Source of the DNA: Perkinsus marinus ATCC 50983
Lineage: Eukaryota; Perkinsozoa; Perkinsida; Perkinsidae
Direction: 5' to 3'
DNA: 64,000 bases
NCBI RefSeq assembly: GCF_000006405.1
Contig: NW_003208915.1
Span: 66,056 to 130,055 of the forward strand
A program made the position numbers and the translations under genes. Below the pieces are notes generated by a model. It saw only the letters and a list, made by a program, of their open reading frames with translations, did not search any database and was not told the DNA's origin. Of the stretch, positions 1-16,339 are shown one piece after another. Positions within the stretch are counted from its first letter, which is position 1. Each line of letters starts with the position of its first letter.

Positions 1-27
1 CGTCCGACACAGTAGTAGTCTTTTTCC

Positions 28-1224
28 ATGAGGCCCTTGAGAAGTTCTCTGGTGGTGGTGGCGTCGGTTGTCACCTCAGTAGTAGTAGAGGCGGGCAACT
101 GCTCGATCGCAGCGGCGAGGTACGGCTTGATGGATTTTCCTGCAATATCTGTGGACCGATCGAAGTCATCGGAGCCCCTCAGCTTCTGTGCGGAATATAG
201 TGGTAAGAAGTTAGTGACGGTCTGGATGGCCACGGGTGGACTATCATGCTGTGAGGGTAGCGGTGGATAATACCACATCTTGGACTAATCGTGGCTTGAC
301 CCTCTCACGAGGCTCCTATCATTTAACTCGTGGACGATTCGTCTACACACTGTATAGGAATTAGTGGTCTATACCACTCCTTTTTCTCATCGTGGTTTGA
401 TCCTCCTACGCGGCCGATATCATTCAGCCTGTGGATGTAAATTATCGTCTATACACTGTGTAGAAATACAGCCTAATGGTCCATACCACTCCTTTTTCTC
501 ATCGTGGCTTGGTTCCTCTCAGGCAATACGTGTTGTGGTCTACGAGATGACCTCCGAATACGATCGCGTTACGTCAATCTCGTCGGTCGAGGTATGGGTA
601 AGGAGGACGGAGTGAGCCAGGAGTGTGCTGATATGCTGCGTAAGGTAGGTCTGTATTCTCTGACCGCGCGCGGCACGAAATTACCATGCTTAGGTCGCTT
701 GCCTGCCCTGTGACGGTTACCTGGCTAGTCAGTCTAAACTGCCGTCGATTTGCGGGTCTTTCTGCGACTCCTGGTTCGATTCCTGCCGAGGGGATTTTTT
801 CGCAGTTGTTGGCAGTGGCAACCAACTGGACCTATGCGACCCGAAATCAACCTTGATATGTGCCCGTCTGGACGAGATAGTAGCTGACTCTGCCGAACTG
901 TGCGAACGGTCTGGCCTTGGGCAAATAACGGAGGAGGAGGAGGAAAGCGAATGTTTTGATGGTGTGCCCAATCCGAACCATCGGACCAGTGAGGTCGTAT
1001 GGAAGTCTGAGAATCGATATGAAGAGGCTATCTACGAGTGGGTTTATAAATACTTGAAAGTCATCGTGTTAGCAGCATTGGGGCTGTTCTTGGTCGTTGC
1101 GAAGATGTACGCAAGGGGGCTGTCGTCGATACGACGAGGTGATGGGCGACGAGATAACACTAGAGATGCCCGGAAGGAGTTCCTCGACCGCTGGCAACGC
1201 CAACATGATGCTAAGACTGATTGA
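28..1224 (+). CDS. Folate-receptor-like membrane protein
   Basis: Three exons are joined by frame: 28-202, 523-644 and 694-1224 (275 aa). The N-terminus is a signal peptide (hydrophobic run about residues 6-22). The mature part follows the folate-receptor (FOLR/riboflavin-binding) cysteine plan: PLSFCAEYSG, then NTCCGLRDDLRIR across the first splice, then VACLPCDG, then CGSFCDSWFDSC, then a final block from ICARLDEI to CFDGVP. A single C-terminal membrane segment (VIVLAALGLFLVVAKMY) precedes a basic tail, so it should sit on a surface or endomembrane with the Cys-rich part lumenal or outside. Introns are 320 and 49 nt. The first intron holds two imperfect copies of a roughly 120-bp unit (taccactcctttttctcatc recurs). 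Start: first ATG before the signal peptide. Ligand is unknown; family membership comes from the cysteine spacing. Confidence 0.72.
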
Positions 1225-1848
1225 AACATTCGTTTGTCCATCTACTGTTTTCAAGTGGGTGGTTAATGTTGGTTGTGAATCAATTTTTGGGCGAGCGAGA
1301 TTTCAAATACGTTTTTTGAAAGCGCATTTCGGGCAGAAATGTATGTCGGAATTTCATGGGTACTTTGAATTACCTCCGACTGTATATTTTTAAAGGGTCA
1401 CGAATTTGTTAGTTTTTTTGACGCATTTGCCGCCCTGTGGGGTGGGGTAATTTAGTAGGGAGGTGTGATCCTCAGAAGGGTACTGTGGACCTCGCATAGC
1501 CCGACCGGCTAAAGGGATCCCCAGGGGTGGGCCCAGGAGGAGGGGGCTAGCCCCTATTAGTCTCCTCTCACAGTGGCTCTCTATGCAGTTGGCAAGAACG
1601 GAAATTTTCTCGAGTTTTCTGGAAAAAATGACATATTTTTCGCTGCGAATTTATCACTGAGGGCGCGTATGGTCCGCCTCGTGTGTGGTCGACTTGATAG
1701 GAGTTTGTTGACTGAGTTTGTGACTATGACGACTTTCTCTACTACTACTACTACGGCGTGCCGTGTTGGATCCTCGGAAGGGTCCCAAGGCGAGGGCGAG
1801 CAGAAGCGGGGAGTGTATCAGCAAGGACTGGGGACAATACCGGTTCAC

Positions 1849-2883
1849 ATGATGAGGAATAGGCTACCGCCTGGTTGGGACATTAGGGTGGGGAAGAGGA
1901 AGATTAGCGGAGCGAAGTTATTGGAAATCAGGAATCAACATCGAGACCGGGCAAGTTCTATTACTTCAACGTACACACGCAGCAAGGGCAGTGGGAGTTC
2001 CCCTCGACTGAAGTGATGCCACCGAGTAAGACTCCCAGACTGTTGTTTCAAAGGCTGTTATGGTCCCGTTCAGCGAGAAGAAAGAGCTCATATGTCTACC
2101 GCATGCCGGAACTGGAGACAGCGCATGTACTGCATATTCTTAAGAAGCATAGGGGGGTAGTAGTGGGGGGGGGGGGGCTTGGTTGGGGTCATCCAGCAAG
2201 ACTTTGGAGAGAATCGTTTTACTCATCGGTCGTTATATAATCGCGTTGGCGGTATATGTTCGCTTTTTTCATAGAGATTTGCAGAAGCCGTTAAGAATTT
2301 CCCCAAAATTTTCCTCATAATTTCCATATTGTCACCAACATATGTGCATATTCTCCCTACACATAATTCAATTTTCACAGGAGTCAACTTATTTTTGGGT
2401 GTAGAATTTTTACGAATATATTTTAGTCTCGGAAACCTCGGTCGTGGAGAATCGATGGGGAAATAACACTACCAGTTGAGGAAGCTATAAAGGTAGTGTT
2501 GGTGTGAACGTTTTGGGACTACTGTCCGCTTAGGAATTAGCATTGATAAGGGAAGAAGTGGTAAGGCAAGAACCGAACGGGCTGGCGGCTATGACTAAGT
2601 GCTTCAAGGACAACGCTAGAATTGAAAGTGATTGCGGCACAGCTAAGCGAGGTGGACTGAAGTATTCGAAGTCGATGTGAAGGATAAGTTGATTTTTGGT
2701 AGGAGGCGACCTTGGCGAGATCGCTCGTGGAAGAATGCAGCCATCTTTTGAAAAAGTGGCGTTTGCGTTGCCCCCAGGGACATTGAGTCCGATTATACAC
2801 ACGGAATCTGGGGTAAGGCTCGGCGGGGCTTGGCATTGGTATTGTGAGCTGGTGAGGTGCACTTGATACTTCGCTTAAAGTGA
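1849..2883 (+). CDS. Pin1-type peptidyl-prolyl isomerase (WW + parvulin)
   Basis: Exons 1849-1887, 1932-2156, 2427-2492, 2534-2651, 2703-2812 and 2857-2883 give about 194 aa. The family isomerises pSer/pThr-Pro bonds. Residues about 6-38 are a WW domain (LPPGWDIR, then FYYFNVHTQQGQWEFPS across intron 1). The rotamase follows a 30-residue linker: AHVLHILKKHRG, SRKPRSWR (basic phosphate-binding patch), SDCGTAKRGG (catalytic Cys region), GGDLGEIARGRM, and SGVHLILRLK at the C-terminus with the conserved His. All splice phases agree. Introns are 44, 270, 41, 51 and 44 nt. The 270-nt one contains a copy of the dispersed CCAGTGT-type element (2249-2360, reversed). The start is one of two adjacent ATGs just before the WW domain. 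The linker could hide a further intron. Confidence 0.85.
2249..2360 (-). mobile_element. CCAGTGT-type element, copy a (partial)
   Basis: Reversed copy inside the 270-nt intron of the Pin1-type gene. Shares atatgttcgcttt, gaatttcc, and caccaacatatgtgcatatt with the other copies; its ends are decayed. Confidence 0.65.
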
Positions 2884-7463
<4,580 letters not shown>

Positions 7464-7500
7464 ATCGTGTCATCAGAGTGGCTCCGACAACAGCGTGTTG

Positions 7501-8739
7501 ATGACGACAAAGTATCATGACGACTATCGCTTCCATCGACGAGCCATGCGAGTGAACTATCGCCATTGGAAGTCCACCAAGGCTCATGAAGCTACCGGAC
7601 CATTGCCGACTCAGAGGTATGTCTCGTTGAGTTTCCTGGACTAAAACATCGGAGTTTCGCCCGTGATATGAGAAACACTAGTGAAAGATATATTTCGCGA
7701 CTCCTGCGTAGCGCGAATATCGCGTTTTTCACAGAGTATTACGCCACTTTACGTAAAACGGGTGAGACTATTTTCAGTTATCCTAGCGTGAGACGGTTGA
7801 TCACTGGATATGACCGAGATTTCAATGGAGTATCACCTGATGGAAGTAGAAAGGAAGCATCCAGTAGGACTACACGTGCGGCTGCTCGCCCTGTTTACTG
7901 CATCTCGACAGGTGAATCTTCTTTGTGGGGAACGGTCAGTACTCTATCCAATACAAGCGTTGATCGCGGTCTTCTCCATGGTGTTTTCAAACCTCATCTA
8001 CATGGCTTCATCCAGAATCATGTTCAACGACTAAGTACTTTATCATTTGCCTTTTCCTTGGCCAGTGGTTCCTCTCAGCTCATGCTGATAGAGAATGCTT
8101 CATGTCGTGCTTGCGGAGCTTGCATACACTACGCAAGGAATCCCAATATGTCACCATGTAAGGCTTCGGTGGGCCAACCCAAACGTGTGTATGTTCATGA
8201 TGCAGAATTATGAAACTCGTCAGCTGAGACGATACGGCCAGCAGCCATTCAGATGACTGTTTTAGGCACAAACGAGAATTCCCTCCTCTTGTCGAGAACA
8301 CTCGAATGTGGCGTCCCAAAACAGCGAGGCCTCTTATGGACCGCATAAAACTATGTCAGAGTAAAGTGACACTGAGTGGGGATCCTGCGTTGAAGGCTTT
8401 CGAGGGCCCATGCAAAGCTACTCTCGCCGAGGCAATACGAGAGGCAGCTGCTACGCGGCTTAAGGACGATGTGAGCTGACAAGAAGAAGTGTTCCAAGCC
8501 ATAATGTCTCAGTGCATTCAGGGATCGACCAAAGAACAGAACCCCAAATTGATTCTGCAGAGGCTGCTTGAGCGCGCTCGCCAACGTGGGCATTACATCT
8601 GCGGATTCGGTGGTGATTGCAGCTTTCAGATGATGACGATGGTTCTTCACCCGACGTCTTTCCCATGAGCGAGATCACTCCAACCGAAGCTACTCATGTT
8701 AGTTTGGCTGACTCCCAGTATGATGATACCATTTCATGA
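7501..8739 (+). CDS. Unidentified multi-exon gene, possibly damaged
   Basis: Coding-looking exons follow one another on +: 7501-7617 (starting MTTKYHDDYRFHRRAMR), about 7790-7910 (continuing RLITGYDRDFNG, ending CIST), about 8206-8253 (NYETRQLRRYGQQPF), and 8263 onward (FPPLVENTRMWRPKTARP, then a helical stretch ending ERARQRGHYICGFG). The first junction is in phase. The middle junctions could not all be resolved. An in-frame TGA near 8477 separates two stretches of good coding sequence, so the gene may be a pseudogene or the base may be wrong. The first intron holds a second dispersed repeat (see 7651-7790). No domain recognised. Confidence 0.4.
7651..7790 (+). repeat. Second dispersed repeat, copy 1
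   Basis: ggagtttcgcccgtgatatg + agaaacactagtgaaag, then tatttcgcgact and agtattacgccactttacgt, match 50145-50290. It lies in the first intron of the gene at 7501-8739. Confidence 0.5.
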
Positions 8740-9640
8740 ACCACGTTGATTGCTGCATCTCAAGTTGTTCAACATTTGCCACTAATCTACTATTTGAGTT
8801 CTATAGTGAGCACTGCTTCAACGCACTCGTGTATGGACAAGAATATCCAACAATGTGAGTGTAGGTTAATCGGTCGGACTCGTCTCGTGCTCACGACGTC
8901 CGTTGACGCTTGTGGCTACCAGCAATGTTTGTTTCGGTGTCTCAAAAGCTCATCGCAATGATGTCAACGGAACGCATCCTATTTACTCCGGGTGATATGG
9001 TAAACAGGAGAGCAGACCCTGAATACAGGTTCCGGTGGAAAAAATAAATTTGAACTCCCACTTCGGGCCGACCGAGTCGAGGCCGACCTCCACAGGTTTG
9101 CCCACGAGCTGTCTCAGGCGAGTGATTCATCTCGAAAGAGGGGGCTAAGGAGAAAATAAAACCTGCGACGCAAGTACGACGCGGGAAATACATACACGTT
9201 ACGAAAGACTCTTTATATGATACCAGATGCCTCCTCATACATTTTGCACTAATGTGACGGTGCTACTTGGCTTGCCGAAATCATATGTGTATTGCTCCCA
9301 GATTCGATTGCCTGGTTGAATCCGCACGGGTGACTCGGGTCGGCTAATCGGCTACTCCCCAACCATCACATGTCTTAACACGGATAGTATTGGTTTCTTT
9401 GGCTCGAAGAACTTGCACGCAAACCCTTTTTGACATTCAAGAATTCAAGAACAATCAGTACAACTCGACCGACTGGAAAAGATTCAACGAAGTGGAGCGA
9501 TGAACAACAACTATATATACAGGAAGGCATAGGCACGAGCCCACAGAGACGTTTCAGTAGTAGAGAGACTGAATAAGAACGAATGCGATGGGTGAGGACA
9601 TTACCAAGAAAACAGAAAACAACATTTATAGAAGACATAT
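8740..9640. other. Intergenic between convergent genes
   Basis: No gene seen. It separates the unidentified + gene from the first amino-acid transporter on -, so it should hold both 3' untranslated regions. Confidence 0.5.
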
Positions 9641-11091
9641 TTATTGTGCCGCGAGAGGAATATGTGTCAAACCTACGGCGTTGGTAATCATTAAACATAC
9701 AGCAAACATCGCAATAACAGTGAAAATGGAAAGAGTCCAAACAATGACCCTTCCTGTAAGTCGTGACGATTCCTTCTTCATCACCTTTACGAAGATAATG
9801 CAAGGGCAAGTGACGAGCAGTAGAGTTCCCAAGGAACCGCCCAAGAGGGATACAACATCAGCGATGCCAGGCACCAATATGGCAATGGTCAAGGTCACCA
9901 CGAGAAGAATCAGGGAAATCGAAATACGAAGAATCTTCTCGCTTCGACTCTCACAACGGAGGGACGACGGTAACCTTTCGCGCTGATCAAGAAGAGGCTC
10001 ATTTTGTGCTGCCGATACCTCCTTCATCGAGGAGATGAAATGCACAGCGGCTCTCGCCGTCGGATTGGTGTTGATCGGAATAGAGCACATCAGACTGAGG
10101 GCGAGGGCCAAACGACAGAGGTTAATGAGAACATCGTCGTGAGAGTAGTTCGTGATGTAATTTTGATGAGTAGTGCTCAAGAAACTGAGGTAACCAGATA
10201 CACCGATTAGAATATAGAAGCCCAGCTGCAGCACTGCCACTCTGAAACTAACTTTGAAGCACCTCTTGGGTGTGGGGTCGATCAGCTCGTTGGCCACGGG
10301 AACCACATTAGTGTGGCAAATATATGCGAAAAGCGTAATAGTCAAGCACTTGAGAAGAGGCCATCCGAAAACAGCCAGGTTAACCGTGAGATCCTCAGGA
10401 AGACTCTCTGCTCGCCCTGGAGCTTGAATGAGGGTGCAGATAGCAGTAAAGATAAGGGCCAGAGTCGATATAGGGGTAACATGACGAAGAACGGACAGTT
10501 TCTCCGGCAGCACGAGAGGGATGGCCACGATGGCAACCAGAAATATGCAGAATGTACGGGGGACGCTGACGCCGATCCAAGCGAAGAGAGCTGGTAAAAA
10601 GTCTCCTTCTAAAATGAGGTATGCTGTCATTGTGCCCATGCCGTAGAAGAACATAATAGCATCCATTATAGCAGCTGACCAGCGACCACAACAGCTGCCT
10701 AGTAGAGAGCCGTAGGAGCCTCTGCCAGTCCTCTGAGCTGACTCCATCAGAAGATACATAGTAAGGATAGCCAAGGCCGCAGAGACTACCAACAGGATCA
10801 GTCCGTTGATGATACCAGCCTGAACGAGGAATATCACATCTTGACAAACCAATGGGAAGTATGCCTTACCTGCTTCATCACATAAGGAAGGCAGAGAACA
10901 CCACCACCCATCGATGTTGATATTAAAGTGAACATCGACTGAGTAACGCCTCCGGGAGTAAGTCTGAACAAGCTCCCTTTCTTCGTGGGAACTTGTGGAC
11001 GACCCAAATCTGGCGAGGCCCTCGTCGTCACAGTATTATCCGAGTCAAGACGTCGGTACACTGGTTTACTCTGTGGAGCTGATGACGACAT
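9641..11091 (-). CDS. Amino-acid transporter (AAAP/SLC38-type), tandem copy 1
   Basis: Two exons, 11091-10870 and 10819-9641, joined in phase 0 across a 50-nt intron (466 aa). The N-terminal tail is followed by GGGVLCLPYVMKQ, the typical first-helix motif of the amino acid/auxin permease (AAAP) fold. About 11 membrane segments follow, with FGWPLLKCLTITLFAYICH and NVVPVANEL in the middle and GIADVVSLLGGSLGTLL near the end. It should carry neutral or other amino acids across the plasma membrane or an organelle membrane; substrate cannot be read from sequence. The tandem partner at 11441-12885 has the same intron position. Start: ATG at 11091. Confidence 0.88.
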
Positions 11092-11440
11092 TCAAACAGA
11101 CCAAAGGGGAAAGACGATCACAAGAGTACGAATGGCCAAAAAAGCACAACAAGAGATGAACTTTATGGAGACCCTGAGAGGCTTCTGCCAAGTGTCCACG
11201 TCAAATCCAACGAAATGGTATGACGAGTAGTTCTAAAATATGTACGTCACTTTTCTCTAGTCCTCCCAGCAGGACTATACTGCCAGAAAACTCTTAAGAC
11301 CCTCACACTGGGCAGGTCGGAGCCGATACCTAAACCGGGAGCTGAATTACTTAATCACGAGGAGAACTAACGATAGACAGTCAAATAAAAAAATGCAGGT
11401 GACCTCGGAAGAATGCCACGTGTTGGCAATAGTAAGCTCT
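11092..11440. other. Spacer between tandem transporters
   Basis: 349 nt, holding the 5' flank of copy 1 and the 3' flank of copy 2. No gene seen. Several short plus-strand open frames here are shadows. Confidence 0.5.
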
Positions 11441-12885
11441 CTAGTTCACAGCTAGAGGCACGTGGGTAATCTTCATTGAGTTGGTGACCATCAAGCACAC
11501 GGCTGTCATCGCCACAAGCGCTGCTAGAATCAAAGACCATACCACAATTTGACCCAAAATTGTCTTCGATTCGCTCCTCATTATTGTGATGAAAATGTAC
11601 ACCGGGCAGATGATCATTATGATAGTCCCGAGAGAGCCTCCTAGCAAAGACACTACATCAGCCACACCGGGGACCAAGATAGCGATAGTCAGAGTAACAG
11701 CCAAAACAAAAAAGCTGAAGAAGATTCTTGTTGCTCTCTCGCTCGCATTCTCGACATCAGCAGATGACAGGACACGCCTTCTGCCAAGGAGGTTGTCACC
11801 TCTGGAGTCGGCCATGAGCTCTCGAACAGACTGGAAAAAATGCACCGCGGCCTTGGCAGTAGGATTAGTGTTAATCGGTAGGGAGAAGAGAAGGCTGCAT
11901 GAGAGCGATAGACGACATAAACTGATGAGGACGTCACCCGATGAGTAATTAGTGATGTAATTTTGATTGGTCAGATGAGAAAAACTAATGTAGCCAGCAA
12001 CACCGATGACGATGTAGAAAGACAGTTGTACGAACGCCACTCTGGAGGTCACTTTGAGGACTCTGGTCGGAGTAGGATCGACAAGCTCCCCAGCGACTGG
12101 AACTACATTCATGTGACAGATGTAGGCAAATAGTGTGATGGTAAAGCATTTCAGCAGAGGCCACCCGAAAATGAGCAAATCCATCGGGGCTTCGGGGGGC
12201 AACAATGAAGCTTGACCGCGTGCCTTGACCATCGTGATGGCTGCCGTGAGAATGAGCGAGAAGGTGGCCACTGGAGAGACGTACTGTAGAGCCGACAAAC
12301 GACGGGGAAGCACCAGGGGTACCGCAAAGGCTGCCGCCCCGACCATGCAGATCGTACGACTTGCAACCGTGACGCCGACCAGCTGGAACAGGGCTGGCAA
12401 GAAGTCACCGAGTAGGATGAAGTAAGCGATGACAGCACCCATGCCGTAGAAGAAGAGTATGATGTCCAACACTGGAGCAACCCATTTGCCTGCACAGTAG
12501 CCGAGGAGAGAACCGTACGAATGCTTGTTCACTCTAACAGTACACATAATGAGGATGTACATTGTGACGAAAGCGATAAGCGACGAGATGCTCAACAAAA
12601 GCACTCCGTTGATGATGCCAACCTGAAAAAAGGAAACGCTGACCAGTTCGACTAAAGCGGTGTCGCTATCCTTACCTGTTTCATAACATATGGTAGGCAG
12701 AGGACTCCACCTCCCATAGCCGTCGAGATGAGTGTAAACGTTGATTGCCTGATGCCTCCCGCAGTGAGCGGAGCGAAGGACCTCTGTACGAAGCCTTGGC
12801 GATACGGCACAAGACTGGAGGACGAGGAGAGGTCCACCGCTGATGGATCGAGAAGTCGAGTTGACATCCCCTTGTTTGAGTCCAT
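11441..12885 (-). CDS. Amino-acid transporter (AAAP/SLC38-type), tandem copy 2
   Basis: Exons 12885-12676 and 12622-11441 join in phase 0 across a 53-nt intron (463 aa). The intron position, right after GGGVLCLPYVMKQ, is identical to copy 1. Core blocks match copy 1 closely (FGWPLLKC, TLFAYICH, NVVPVAGEL, NQNYITNYS, PINTNPTA, GVADVVSLLGGSLGT), whereas the N-terminal tails and the loop before the last four helices differ. This is a clear tandem duplication followed by divergence of cytosolic parts. Start: ATG at 12885, the only one ahead of the conserved first helix. Confidence 0.88.
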
Positions 12886-13140
12886 TCTTGGAGGCTAAAA
12901 ACTTAGAGATGGCAAAAGCACTAGTCGTTTTGACATGCTTGTAAAAAGCGCGCGCCCACACGATCGAACTCCGCGCATCGACTTGACTTGGCTATCATCA
13001 ACACGGAAAGACGGTAAAATCCATATTTCCAAAGAAAGTGTCTCTTTTCTAAAGAAGCTTCTCGCTCGCCCCGCGGAGCCTTCAAGGCTCAGCCTTGCAT
13101 TACAGCTTGCCGTGCGTATCAGCCTTGCCTTGCATAACAG
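12886..13140. other. 5' flank of transporter copy 2
   Basis: No gene seen. It grades into ccttgc/ataacag short repeats that belong to the adjoining tandem array. Confidence 0.4.
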
Positions 13141-13600
13141 CTTGCCTTGCATAACAGCCTAGCCTTGTATAACAGTTCGGGTTTTTGGTTTCCGTCAATA
13201 ACAGCTCAGCCTCGGATAACAGTTCGGGTTTCGGGTTGCCCTGTAATTATTGTTTTTTTTCTTCTCGGCCCGGTTGTAGGAGCCCAGCCTCGTTTGTCAC
13301 CCTTGCCTTGCATAACAGCCTAGCCTTGTATAACAGTTCGGGTTTTTGGTTTCCGTCAATAACAGCTCAGCCTCGGATAACAGTTCGGGTTTCGGGTTGC
13401 CCTGTAATTATTGTTTTTTTCTTCTCGGCCCGGTTGTAGGAGCCCAGCCTCGTTTGTCACCCTTGCCTTGCATAACAGCCTAGCCTTGTATAACAGTTCG
13501 GGTTTTTGGTTTCCGTCAATAACAGCTCAGCCTCGGATAACAGTTCGGGTTTCGGGTTGCCCTGTAATTATTGTTTTTTTTCTTCTCGGCCCGGTTGTAC
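13141..13600 (+). repeat. Tandem repeat, period about 160 bp, about 2.9 copies
   Basis: The segment beginning ataacagcctagccttgtat recurs at 13151, 13312 and 13472, followed each time by gttcgggtttttggtttccg and a T-rich stretch (ttgtttttttcttctcggcc). Copies are nearly identical. Smaller ccttgcataacag units sit inside and extend left to about 13090. It ends just before the MULE remnant and could be a subterminal repeat of that element. Confidence 0.85.
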
Positions 13601-13639
13601 TCTCAGTTCTTTGCGGTCACTCGTACCGTCGCTTCTATG

Positions 13640-16339
13640 TCTGCTTCTAGGACTACATACGGACCGCGCTTCCGCACTCTGTGGTTCGACGATGACGATC
13701 TCGTTCCTGGTGGTACGTGGCCCCGTGGGAAGATGCTCAAGTACAAGGCTTGTACTACAAGCTAGAAGACCTTTTGGATGTTGAATTGAAAAGCTACGGG
13801 AGCAACCGTCGAAACGAGATCCCGTGCTTGCGTACTTTCATATGTGCTTCACATCGCGAATGCCAATTCAAGGTAAATCACACTGCTTTTGTGAGTCAGC
13901 TGAAACCTGTCTGAGGCGATCTACGAATTAGGTGAAGGCGATCCGGATCTCGGGTCCCGAGGCAAGGGCTGGCGCCGCTCTGCATCTATCTCTAGCCGAG
14001 CACTCCCCAGAACATGTACCGCTAGCTTCTGGGAAGTACCTCAAGCTTCCTCATGTCCTGGAGAGGGAGTGTGAGCGACTCGTGAGAGTTCAGAAACCCA
14101 TACGAGCCTACGGAGAGGTCAGCGGGTAGTTGGGCGTGATGGAGGGAACTGTGGTGTGCCTCAGATGAAGTCGACTCATCCTACTCAGATCGCACGTTTG
14201 GCAGATGCGCTTGACTCTACAGCTTATGCCGCACCCGATAGTAAGCTTGATGGTCATCAGCGATTGGCTCAAGCCGTCCGCAACAAGCGTAAACAGTTTC
14301 TTGCTAACAACCACCAAGTCGCCACCTCGTTCGATGAAGTTCTTCTAGAAGTCCAGAGGCTGGGGTTCACCTCCGTGGACGACGACGCGGTTAGGGTTAT
14401 TGGCGAGGGTATACGAGCTAGTCCATTAGCGTCGCGCTTCACCAGTCAGAATCCTAAGAATGACGAGCTTTATTCCTTCGGTGCAATTCAACTGCCTGGC
14501 GGAGCGCAAGACGGCTCTGGCAAGCGAGCTCCGCAAGCAGTGGTGGTGCTAAGTAGTGGCCTCGGCCTGAAAAATATTTATAATAGCTTCGACCCGTCGT
14601 CTCCCTTTCTCGTCGGAGCTCGACGTGAGTACGGTCTTCCGACTATGCCCGCGATCTGCATCGATGGCCATTTTAAATCAATCCGAGCGATGGGCCTGGT
14701 GGTAACCATATCGATCCTTCACTATACGTTGAAAGAAGGGGGCCGGTATGGGTGGTCCATCGCACCTGCTCTCGTAGCAATCTCTCTTACTGAGGCTCAA
14801 TCTTGTATTGCATTCGCTCTCGACCGGTTACGCACAATTTTACGTTTGTTCTTTCCTGAGGATGGAATCGGTGTTGGAATCTGTCATAGTCCTTCCTACT
14901 TGGTAGCCGATTCCTCTCCCGGAATTGTGCGAGGAGCGAAACAAATCTTTGGGGAAGACTTCCTTTGCGTCCGTTGCGAGTTCCATGCTTCCGAGAATCT
15001 CAACAAGGTCTCAGTTGGTACTGCTGCTGAGAAGGAGCAATTTCTTCGATATGCCCGAGAGAAACTTTGGAGGTTGCCTGAGTGTTCGGGCTGGGAGTGC
15101 TACGAGTGTTACGTTAAACTACTACTGTCTGAGATGGCCACCATGTTCGGAGAGGGCCCACGGAAGACGTTGACATCATCGATGATTCATCGTGGTTGGA
15201 TAACACCGGCGTGTACGGAGGATTATTCCACATGTCTTTGAGCGACATGTTGCGAGGAAAACGCCCCCTTGGTTGCTGCCCGGTCACTAACAACTGTTGT
15301 GAAAATGGCTTCAAAACCCTCCGAGTCGACTACCTTGACCGACAAAGAATCAATAGCCTCATCGGTGATGAAGGAGCCATCTCCGTTCTCAGAAACTTTC
15401 TGAGAGCCGTTGGGGATTGCGCTGCTGGCAGCCGCATCTCTCATACGGCGGTTGGTTGGATGAATGTTGTCGCCGTTCAGATCGAGAGGAAAGCTGCCGC
15501 TCGGGTCGAAGAACACAGCCACGAAATCGGCGATGTGATACGTGAGATGGATCCGACCCCAGACGGCCATCGTCTGTTTTGCGTTGCGTCCTCTCGCCGA
15601 GCATGCCCGCTATCGCCTCAAGATGTCCAGAAGAGGGTGGAGTTCCACCTTTGTCCGAGGCTCGAGGTATTCCAGTCGGTTGAGGAGTTCGAGGACGTCG
15701 TCTTGGGTATTCACTTGGTGGTCTTGATGCACTCAACCAGCAGCTCGTCTTCGGTCGGCTCTGCTACGAAGCCACTTTGCTCTTGTCGGGGATTTGCCTC
15801 TTGCTTACGATGTCATCACTCACTTATGGTTGAACACTTGTTGCAACGCCGTCATCTTGTGCAACCCGTGTTGCTACCTGCTCCTCGAGCCGGCCGCCCC
15901 AGAAAAAGTGTTTCTTTGGGAACTCTAGAGCGCCATCCTACTGATGTCGACGCGCAGCGTGAGATGGACAACACGACTCCGTTGCTGATCGAGGATGCGT
16001 TGCCGGCCGTGACGGAAACATCCGATGCATGTGAGTCTTCTAGCATTGCTTCTCTGGGGTGTGGGTAGAGCTCCTTCGTAGGCCCGAAATCTCCCATCTC
16101 GCATGAAGTATACTCTCATCAGGATACATCCACTGTCGAGCCGGGTAACCTTGAGTCATGATGGACACACAAAATGCTTGGCCGCAGTTACCACGACCCT
16201 ACAACCGATCAAGAGGAAGGCTAATACTAAGGAAGGCCCGAGACGCTCTCCCAGCGAGACCATACTCGAACCTTCCGTGCAGAGACCCAAGCGTGCAAAA
16301 AGAGCGCCTGCTCGCTTCAAGGATTTCGTGAAGTTATAA
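13640..16339 (+). pseudogene. MULE-type transposase, frameshifted remnant
   Basis: Consecutive coding blocks on + need several frame changes: 13640-13765 (LWFDDDDLVPGGTWPRGKM), 13750-13910 (YYKLEDLLDVELKSYGSN, then CLRTFICASHRECQFK), 13932-14129, 14156-15241, 15196-16068 and 16103-16339 (basic tail KRAKRAPARFKDFVKL). The large middle frame has the MULE transposase layout: PAICIDGHFKS, YGWSIAPALVAISLTEAQS, ICHSPSYLVADSSPGIV and CEFHASENLNK. A one-base shift near 15155 joins it to the WLDNTGVYGGLFHMSL block. With at least three frameshifts and a stop near 14127 it cannot be functional. Family call is from domain style, not from a search. Confidence 0.7.

Noticed and set aside
756-800. B-box-like ggttcgattcc suggesting a tRNA
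   Set aside because: The T stem does not pair and it lies in the third exon of the folate-receptor-like gene (WFDSC).
7668-8213. 181-codon plus frame as a single gene
   Set aside because: It runs through an intron and a dispersed repeat. Only the middle part (about 7790-7910) is coding-like, and in the phase set by the upstream exon.
8942-9238. 98-codon minus frame after the unidentified gene
   Set aside because: No domain or splice partner; composition like flanking non-coding DNA.
14108-16097. Several minus frames across the MULE remnant
   Set aside because: Shadows of the plus-strand transposase.
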